From: CAZBWE01 sp964581905
GTDB taxonomy: Bacteria > Planctomycetota > Phycisphaerae > Sedimentisphaerales > Anaerobacaceae
Assembly: GCA_964581905.1 (NCBI GenBank)
Contig: CAZOQJ010000098.1
Span: forward strand, 1-9,225
Direction of reading: 5' to 3'
Length of the DNA: 9,225 nucleotides
Each line of letters opens with the position of its first letter. Within the stretch, counting starts at the first letter, position 1. Below, in pieces: positions 1 through 3,787 of the stretch. A program made the position numbers and the translations under genes. The notes under the pieces are model-generated. The model searched no databases. It worked only from the letters and a program-made list of their open reading frames with translations, and was not told where the DNA came from.

Positions 1-2
1 GT

Positions 3-179
3 GTTATCTTCAAGGGCTCCGGCTTCTATCAAACCGATTACAGAAGCGAAAGCTACAAAAAGGCCGAGAAAAAGGAAAGAGAAAGCGTTACCGAAAAGAA
101 AAAACCCGCTGAAAGCAAAGATGTAAAGTCCGGCGAAAAAACCAAGTCTAACACAAAAGACAAAAGTAAATCAGCGTAA
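3..179 (+). CDS. FmdB-family zinc ribbon protein, C-terminal part (5' truncated by window edge)
   Basis: The frame is open from the window edge to a TAA at 177-179 and gives 58 residues. It starts with VIFKGSGFYQTDYRSESYKK, which matches the segment that follows the CxxC...CxxC zinc ribbon in FmdB-type regulatory proteins, where the wording is typically a phenylalanine/lysine-glycine-serine-glycine-[FW]-Y-x-T-D-Y stretch. The rest is a highly charged Lys/Glu/Ser-rich tail (AEKKERESVTEKKKPAESK), a common low-complexity ending in this family. The zinc ribbon itself is outside the window, so metal binding cannot be checked. FmdB-like proteins are small cytoplasmic proteins of poorly defined, possibly regulatory, function. 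The gene is convergent with the minus-strand genes that follow. No clear terminator follows its stop codon. Confidence 0.8.
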   Translation, partial: VIFKGSGFYQTDYRSESYKKAEKKERESVTEKKKPAESKDVKSGEKTKSNTKDKSKSA

Positions 180-280
180 AATTATCATCGAAACAAATCA
201 GACACGAGTTCAAGCTTAACTTGGGGGAAATTCCGCAGGCCTTATAATGATGCAAAAAAACGTGGAAAATTACTTTTCAG

Positions 281-373
281 TTATTCGCCACCTGCGACGA
301 CAATAGTTAGACATACTTTTTTCCCATCTTGCGCTCGAGTGGGCGACCCTCGATTACTTTTTTCCTAGGTCAG
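281..373 (-). pseudogene. Remnant of a second anti-sigma factor gene (C-terminal end only)
   Basis: Read on the minus strand this stretch gives EKSNRGSPTRAQDGKKVCLT followed by IVVAGGE and a stop. This lines up with the C-terminus of the intact anti-sigma factor at 1701-2501 (EKTSIEPLIRAQDGKKVRLI, then IVVAGSE). Over 284-337 I count 47 of 54 bases identical. Homology continues past the stop: the intact gene reads GAAGCTGATAACTGA where the remnant has lost GCTGA, which moves the stop forward. Upstream the match decays, and an in-frame TAG at 365-367 falls where the intact gene has GCG GAG. No start, membrane segment or N-terminal domain remains, so this is a relic and not a gene. It lies in the same orientation as the intact copy, about 1.4 kb downstream of it. 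Confidence 0.8.
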
Positions 374-425
374 TACCGAAATAGACATTATATATCTGCG
401 CACTCATACCTCCACCACAGATAGG
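369..425 (-). pseudogene. Fragment of a fibronectin-III-like (YFGTD-type) domain
   Basis: The minus-strand frame reads PICGGGMSAQIYNVYFGTD and then runs into the anti-sigma remnant, out of frame with it. The core AQIYNVYFGTD resembles AKSYNVYFGSN in the Fn3-like domain of the neighbouring CBM9-like protein (residues 271-281 there). This is the beta-strand wording typical of Fn3-like modules in planctomycete secreted proteins. Only about 19 codons are recognisable and a TGA lies just upstream (around 445), so it cannot be a functional domain. It may be what is left of a gene that once preceded the second anti-sigma copy, or of a longer C-terminus of the CBM9-like gene. The match is short, so chance similarity is possible. 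Confidence 0.45.
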
Positions 426-465
426 GTACGTATCGATATCTACTCAACAAGCACTATCACAAAGG

Positions 466-1488
466 TCAGGGCTGTTTACCTGCCAACGGCGCAGTAGTAA
501 AATGCCAGACATCGCCCGGCCAGATATTGGCATCGTTGACCCCATCAATCCGCCAGTAATAAGTGGTCCCCGGCTCAAAGCCGGCAAGATGATAATACAC
601 TGTACCGGTCTGATTGCCTCTAAATTCATCTTTCCCTGGCGCTGGATTACTGCCGAAGTACACATTGTATGATTTTGCATTTGCTCCTGCCGTCCACTGC
701 ATTATTCCCACGACAACACCTTCGGCACCATCACTTGGATTAGGGTTACTGGCCTTAAGACTAGAACTAGGACTAGGACCAGGACTAGGACCAGGGCCAG
801 GACTACTCACAAGTCTAACCGTCCCAAAAAGACTCGGCTTATCCCACGCTTCTCCAGTATCCTTCTGCCAAGCGAGCTGCGTGTCACGCGAACCACCGCC
901 GTCATCATCATTAATCAATACAGTAAAACCAAGTAAATCATCCGGCGATGCATTTCCCTTTAACATAAGAGCGGTCCATGGGAATTTTATTTCGAGGGTA
1001 TATCCATCATTAGCATCGGTTTTCCGCACGGTAAATTCCACGCCGGCCAAACTTTTGGCACTATGATAATGCTCCCCTATCTCAGGAACCTGAGTGCTCC
1101 AGGCAGCACGATACTGGTAATCATCGTCACCATATGAATCTCGCTTGTCATTGCCAATGTCGATATAAATCTCTACACTATCATCTTCATAGGAGCTCGC
1201 AGAATCGTTCTGCAAATCCTCATCATTGACATCCACAAATACATAAAGATATTTTGAATCCCACAGGGCCCACCAACCACAAGAAAAATCAGTATCTGAA
1301 CGAGGTTTGTCTCCCGCGACTGTGTTTACACACTTATGTTCCTTTGAAGCTGACCATGCATCTTCTTTAATACCATCGATAACCGGCGGAATTGTCGCTG
1401 AACGAATCTCAGCATCAACAGCGAACGCATAATCAGCCAGACCCAACACAAAAACAAAGGGAATCAAAAAAACCAATTTCCTACACAT
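466..1488 (-). CDS. Secreted CBM9-like carbohydrate-binding protein with C-terminal Fn3-like domain
   Basis: This is a 340-residue exported protein. Residues 1-23 form a signal peptide (MCRKLVFLIPFVFVLGLADYAFA) with an AFA cleavage site. Residues about 28-227 fit a CBM9-like/DOMON-type sugar-binding domain: IPPVIDGIKEDAW near the start, the WDSKYLYVFVDVNDEDL strand, DDSVEIYIDIGND, the GYTLEIKFPW strand at 162-171, GFTVLINDDDGG, and a closing FGTVRLV. Residues 228-244 are a Pro/Gly/Ser linker. Residues about 246-333 are an Fn3-like module (YNVYFGS, YYHLAGFEPGTTYYWRIDGVN, WHFTTA). The start is supported by AAGGA eight bases upstream. No catalytic domain, dockerin or PEP-CTERM signal is present, so it probably binds and presents glycans rather than cleaving them. 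It lies about 210 bp downstream of the anti-sigma gene on the same strand, and may be co-transcribed with it or use its own promoter near 1596. The exact ligand is unknown. Confidence 0.82.
   Translation of the reverse strand: MCRKLVFLIPFVFVLGLADYAFAVDAEIRSATIPPVIDGIKEDAWSASKEHKCVNTVAGDKPRSDTDFSCGWWALWDSKYLYVFVDVNDEDLQNDSASSYEDDSVEIYIDIGNDKRDSYGDDDYQYRAAWSTQVPEIGEHYHSAKSLAGVEFTVRKTDANDGYTLEIKFPWTALMLKGNASPDDLLGFTVLINDDDGGGSRDTQLAWQKDTGEAWDKPSLFGTVRLVSSPGPGPSPGPSPSSSLKASNPNPSDGAEGVVVGIMQWTAGANAKSYNVYFGSNPAPGKDEFRGNQTGTVYYHLAGFEPGTTYYWRIDGVNDANIWPGDVWHFTTAPLAGKQP
757..804. repeat. Hexanucleotide repeat tract encoding the Pro/Gly/Ser linker
   Basis: A run of degenerate six-base units (AGGACT/AGGACC on the plus strand) encodes SPGPGPSPGPSPSSS on the minus strand, between the CBM9-like and Fn3-like domains. 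Tracts of this kind change length by slippage in whole codon pairs, so linker length may vary between strains without breaking the frame. Confidence 0.7.
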
Positions 1489-1518
1489 AATATTATTCCT
1501 TCAAAAAAGATTAAAATA

Positions 1519-1541
1519 TGTCTTGGCCACACGCCAAAACA
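1519..1541. promoter_or_regulatory. Imperfect palindrome upstream of the CBM9-like gene
   Basis: Arms TGTCTTGGC (1519-1527) and GCCAAAACA (1533-1541) are reverse complements at 8 of 9 positions, around a 5-base spacer CACAC. The site ends about 30 bp upstream of the CBM9-like ATG and lies downstream of the candidate -10 box, so it could be a repressor operator (the TTGGC...GCCAA core is dyad-symmetric) or a hairpin in the mRNA leader. No factor can be assigned from sequence alone. Confidence 0.35.
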
Positions 1542-1595
1542 CCTTGTTATTTTCAATAGACAATATTACATCTTAGAGCTACCAAAATAAAGAAA

Positions 1596-1625
1596 ATTAT
1601 AAGACATCCGTGAAAGTTTTTTCAG
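1596..1625 (-). promoter_or_regulatory. Possible promoter of the CBM9-like gene
   Basis: On the minus strand a perfect TATAAT (1596-1601) lies 18 bases after CTGAAA (1620-1625, 4 of 6 to TTGACA). It is about 108 bp upstream of the start codon. The -35 match is poor, so the call rests mainly on the -10 box in AT-rich sequence. Confidence 0.3.
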
Positions 1626-1640
1626 CAGAAAGCGAGATGA

Positions 1641-1670
1641 TGCCTATGATTGACGGTAAATGTATAGGCA
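1641..1670 (-). other. Hairpin in the anti-sigma/CBM9 gap
   Basis: TGCCTAT (1641-1647) and ATAGGCA (1664-1670) are perfect 7-bp arms around a 16-base loop, 31 bp beyond the anti-sigma stop codon. No T-run follows on the minus strand, so it is not a convincing intrinsic terminator. It could be an mRNA 3'-end or processing hairpin, or chance. Confidence 0.25.
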
Positions 1671-1700
1671 AGATGGAAGTAAAAGACGGGCTTAATATTG

Positions 1701-2501
1701 TCAGTTATCAGCTTCGCTGCCTGCGACGACAATAATTAGACGTACTTTCTTGCCATCTTGTGCTCGAATAAGCGGCTCTATGGATGTTTTTTCCTCCGCC
1801 GTCAATTTCGGTTTGGGCGGAGTTATCAAATTGACAATCTGCTTCGCGTCAACATTGTTGACAACCACAGGCTCCTGATGTGCGTAGGTCTCAACAAATA
1901 ACGTGGCTGAGTTGAAACTGTCCCAGCTATTTTCCAAATCAGTTAAGAACGAGCTTAAATTTTCTCGTCTGCAGGTCAGAGTATATATGTTTTTGTCGTG
2001 CCGGCGTTTGAGACTGGTGGAGTCCGCAAGACCATTATCCTTAATCACATTATTAATAAGCTCCTCAACAGCAAGCAAATTATTTGTTTTTAATTCCAGC
2101 CGGCCCGCAAAACCAATTGCCGGCTTGGCAGGTTCTGGAGTAACAATGATGTAAATGACCGCTGCTAAAACAGCTACCAGGATAAACATTGCGGCGGCAG
2201 CAAATACCTTCCGGAACATTAAATGCCTTGCCCCCCTACGCTCATCAATGGCAAACGGCTGCTCAGCCAACAGTGCCTTTCTTTCCAGAGCAGCTTTTAC
2301 CTGCTCAGCTATATCAACTGGGGCCTGCTCATAAGGCAGAGAGGTCACTAACATCCTGCACTTTCGCAATTGTTGAAAACGCTTTGCAATCTCCGGGTCG
2401 TGCCCAATCAGACGGTGTACTTCGGTTTTTTGCCTTTCCGACAGCTCTCCGTCAATGAAGCTATTCAGCAGCTCGTTGATATCTGATTCTTCTTTCATCA
2501 T
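1701..2501 (-). CDS. Membrane anti-sigma factor paired with the ECF sigma factor
   Basis: This is a 266-residue protein. Residues 1-55 form an N-terminal cytoplasmic helical domain typical of anti-sigma factors (INELLNSFIDGELSERQKTEVHRLIGHDPEIAKRF as a run, then QQLRKCRML). It has His29, His34 and Cys48, but the second cysteine of the usual HxxxCxxC zinc motif is absent, so zinc binding is doubtful. Residues 99-120 are one transmembrane helix (VFAAAAMFILVAVLAAVIYIIV). Residues 121-266 would lie outside the cytoplasm; this part has no family I can name and ends in a KKVRLIIVVAG strand. The start overlaps the sigma gene stop by four bases (ATGA), and GGAG eight bases upstream lies inside the sigma gene, so translation is probably coupled. 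The protein would hold the sigma factor at the membrane until a signal releases it. A C-terminal relic of a second copy lies at 281-373. Confidence 0.82.
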   Translation of the reverse strand: MMKEESDINELLNSFIDGELSERQKTEVHRLIGHDPEIAKRFQQLRKCRMLVTSLPYEQAPVDIAEQVKAALERKALLAEQPFAIDERRGARHLMFRKVFAAAAMFILVAVLAAVIYIIVTPEPAKPAIGFAGRLELKTNNLLAVEELINNVIKDNGLADSTSLKRRHDKNIYTLTCRRENLSSFLTDLENSWDSFNSATLFVETYAHQEPVVVNNVDAKQIVNLITPPKPKLTAEEKTSIEPLIRAQDGKKVRLIIVVAGSEADN

Positions 2502-3103
2502 AAAAAGGACTCCAGAATTTCTCTCAGATTGCTTCTGGCGCGACTTAGCCGGCTTCTTACCGTTCCCAGCTCGATATCCAGAACTTCCGCAATCTGAGCA
2601 TAACTCATACCTTCAATATCCCGCAATACAACTACTGCCTTTTGGTTGTCATCCAACTTCATTAACGATTTTACAGCTAATTCGCACAACTCCTTGTTCT
2701 GAGCAACTGCTGCCGGGTCAGGCGAGCTGTCATCACTGAGAAATTCCCTCAATTGATGCCTTGCCTGCTCATCGTGCTCATCCTGCTGGGCATCCAATGA
2801 CCTCAATTTCAGTTTGACGTTTTTCTGACAGTAATTCAGGGTCAGATTAACGGCTATTCTAAATGCCCAGGTGTAAAAGCTGCTTCTGCCCTGGAATCCA
2901 TCGATGCTTTCTATTATTTTGACAAATGTTTCCTGTGTAAGTTCCGCAGCATCGTCAGGATTTGCACACATTCTCAAAATAATATTATAAATGCGGTTCT
3001 GGTACTTACGAATAAGCCGGTCCATCGCCTCAGAATCGCCCTGTCGGCACTGTTGAACCAGCACAGAATCATCAATGCTGATATTTACCGTCTCTGGCTG
3101 CAC
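2498..3103 (-). CDS. ECF-family RNA polymerase sigma factor
   Basis: This is a 201-residue sigma-70 family protein with only regions 2 and 4, the ECF layout. Region 2 spans about residues 14-94: LVQQCRQGDSEAMDRLIRKY, then the core-binding helix DAAELTQETFVKI (51-63), then FQGRSSFYTWAFRIAVNLTL (70-89), which would melt and recognise the -10 element. A charged linker follows (about 95-138). Region 4 spans about 140-197, with the helix-turn-helix MSYAQIAEVLDIELGTVRSR (166-185) that would contact the -35 element. The start is GTG at 3101-3103, supported by GGGAG (3111-3115) seven bases upstream. It heads a likely operon with the overlapping anti-sigma gene. The promoters it controls cannot be read from this window. 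Confidence 0.92.
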   Translation of the reverse strand: MQPETVNISIDDSVLVQQCRQGDSEAMDRLIRKYQNRIYNIILRMCANPDDAAELTQETFVKIIESIDGFQGRSSFYTWAFRIAVNLTLNYCQKNVKLKLRSLDAQQDEHDEQARHQLREFLSDDSSPDPAAVAQNKELCELAVKSLMKLDDNQKAVVVLRDIEGMSYAQIAEVLDIELGTVRSRLSRARSNLREILESFL

Positions 3104-3110
3104 AACTTAT

Positions 3111-3115
3111 CTCCC
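3111..3115 (-). promoter_or_regulatory. Ribosome binding site deciding the GTG start of the sigma gene
   Basis: GGGAG on the minus strand lies seven bases before GTG (3101-3103). No in-frame ATG nearby is better placed, so the non-ATG start is preferred. Confidence 0.6.
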
Positions 3116-3151
3116 ATTTTAGACCGATAATGCCACAAAAAGTCCCCATCT

Positions 3152-3196
3152 ATTCTCCGTAGTGCCGTAAGGCATCCCTTCGGGACTACGAAGGAT
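3152..3196. repeat. Palindromic repeat with a three-way-junction fold (REP-like)
   Basis: An outer stem pairs 3152-3163 with 3185-3196 (perfect core CGTAGT/ACTACG, extended with one mismatch and one G-T pair). It encloses two small hairpins: GCC-GTAA-GGC (3164-3173) and CCC-TTC-GGG (3176-3184). The compact cloverleaf-like shape in an intergenic gap resembles dispersed REP-type elements. No T-run follows on either strand, so terminator function is not supported. It lies in the predicted 5' leader of the sigma transcript. Confidence 0.55.
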
Positions 3197-3226
3197 GAAT
3201 AAAAAATACAAAAAAAATACAACCTG

Positions 3227-3241
3227 TGCGATATAATCGCA
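3227..3241. promoter_or_regulatory. Inverted repeat overlapping the sigma-gene -10 box
   Basis: TGCGAT (3227-3232) and ATCGCA (3236-3241) are perfect arms around ATA. The repeat covers the candidate -10 box of the sigma operon, a typical repressor position. It shares the ATAATCG/CGATAAT wording with the 14-bp palindrome at 3736-3749 in front of the divergent gene. Confidence 0.35.
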
Positions 3242-3261
3242 GATTAAGCCCCTTTGGTCAA
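3233..3261 (-). promoter_or_regulatory. Predicted promoter of the sigma/anti-sigma operon
   Basis: On the minus strand TTGACC (3256-3261, 5 of 6 to consensus) is followed after exactly 17 bases by GATTAT (3233-3238, 4 of 6). Transcription would start near 3226, giving a leader of about 120 bases that includes the three-way-junction repeat. This is a housekeeping-type promoter; I do not recognise an ECF-type autoregulatory promoter, though I would not know this sigma factor's consensus. Confidence 0.45.
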
Positions 3262-3455
3262 TGTTTTTTCCTTATGTAATTGATGTGGATAGCAACTGCA
3301 AAGCGATCTGGATTTTGTATGCAATTTGTGCTCAAAACTGCTATATGCCATAAATATGTTTGTTACGGAGTAGAGTTAAGTCAATTCGTGCTGCATAGCA
3401 AAGCTACTTCGCAGAGTAGCAAAGACATTTTTTTTTAATGAGAAATGGTTTAGAA
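3262..3455. other. AT-rich intergenic stretch, no gene seen
   Basis: Both strands lack a convincing coding frame here. The only structure is a six-base-pair hairpin, GCTACT (3403-3408) and AGTAGC (3415-3420), followed seven bases later by nine Ts (3428-3436). That spacing is longer than in standard intrinsic terminators, and no transcript that it would end can be identified. Confidence 0.4.
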
Positions 3456-3626
3456 ATGAAAACGAAAGTAATAAGGATAATCTCTGTAGTGGTGGTTTCA
3501 GATTTTGCAGTGGCCGGTTCGGGCAGAAGTATAGACAAGCAACCATCACGAAATCTTCGATGGCGACCTTTGACAGTAAAAACCGAAAAAGAAGCTTCAA
3601 TTGGTTGCAATTCGAGGAGATTTTGA
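3456..3626 (+). pseudogene. Short frame resembling a decayed secreted or lipoprotein gene start
   Basis: The 56-codon frame begins MKTKVIRIISVVVVSDFAVA, which looks like a signal peptide, followed by GSGRSIDKQPS where a lipoprotein would have AGC at the lipobox. The remainder (RWRPLTVKTEKEASIGCNSR) is arginine- and lysine-rich and resembles no domain I know. There is no ribosome binding site in front of ATG 3456 or of the in-frame ATG at 3438, and an asparagine- or acid-containing break (SDF) interrupts the hydrophobic core. It may be a broken gene start or chance; the opposite strand is also open across much of this interval. Confidence 0.2.
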
Positions 3627-3668
3627 TATTATATAGAAATTGGAAGGATTGGTTGCGCAGCCAAGCGT

Positions 3669-3706
3669 TTAATCTGCCTCTGGCAGATTAATCCACCTGC
3701 GGCGGA
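3669..3706. repeat. Tandem pair of hairpins (REP-like palindromic unit)
   Basis: TTAATCTGCC (3669-3678) and GGCAGATTAA (3682-3691) form a perfect 10-bp stem with loop TCT. Immediately after, TCCACC (3692-3697) and GGCGGA (3701-3706) form a second stem with one mismatch and loop TGC. The two abut with no spacer. It lies just upstream of the candidate promoter for the 3788 gene. No T-run follows, so it looks like a dispersed palindromic repeat rather than a terminator. Confidence 0.55.
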
Positions 3707-3727
3707 TAAATACGGGAAATGACGGTC

Positions 3728-3733
3728 TATAAT
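3728..3733 (+). promoter_or_regulatory. Candidate -10 box for the PD40/TPR gene
   Basis: A perfect TATAAT lies 54 bases before the preferred ATG at 3788. No good -35 hexamer lies at the usual 16-18 bases (GATAAA at 17), so the promoter may depend on an activator or an alternative sigma factor. Confidence 0.35.
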
Positions 3734-3735
3734 AG

Positions 3736-3749
3736 ATTATCGCGATAAT
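3736..3749. promoter_or_regulatory. Perfect 14-bp palindrome just after the -10 box
   Basis: ATTATCGCGATAAT is its own reverse complement. It begins two bases after the TATAAT and so would cover the transcription start, the classic place for a repressor operator. It also overlaps the alternative TTG start at 3749, which weakens that start. Confidence 0.45.
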
Positions 3750-3775
3750 TGCGTATATATTACCCGGCTGGCAAA

Positions 3776-3783
3776 GAGAGAAG
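3776..3783 (+). promoter_or_regulatory. Ribosome binding site fixing the ATG start at 3788
   Basis: GAGAGAAG lies five to seven bases upstream of ATG 3788. The 13-codon extension to TTG 3749 has no such site and would put charged residues ahead of the membrane anchor, so ATG 3788 is preferred. Confidence 0.55.
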
Positions 3784-3787
3784 TTGT

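Noticed and set aside
614..1066. Open plus-strand frame of 150 codons opposite the CBM9-like gene
   Set aside because: It is a shadow of the minus-strand gene, rich in Leu/Gly/Pro from the linker repeat, with no domain or ribosome binding site.
1903..2739. Several plus-strand open frames opposite the sigma and anti-sigma genes
   Set aside because: They mirror strongly supported minus-strand genes and show no recognisable protein features.
3403..3436. Hairpin followed by nine Ts as an intrinsic terminator
   Set aside because: The T-run starts seven bases after a six-base-pair, AT-rich stem, and no upstream plus-strand gene or RNA needs terminating here.
3404..3610. Two overlapping minus-strand frames of about 70 codons in the divergent intergenic region
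   Set aside because: Both lack ribosome binding sites and domain similarity, and both end in low-complexity lysine or leucine runs opposite an A/T tract.
3152..3706. CRISPR-like array from the clustered palindromes
   Set aside because: The hairpins differ in sequence and spacing; there are no regularly spaced identical direct repeats.
3749..3787. Thirteen-codon N-terminal extension of the PD40/TPR gene from a TTG codon
   Set aside because: No ribosome binding site precedes TTG 3749, the codon overlaps a 14-bp palindrome at the likely transcription start, and ATG 3788 has GAGAG at good spacing directly before a membrane anchor.
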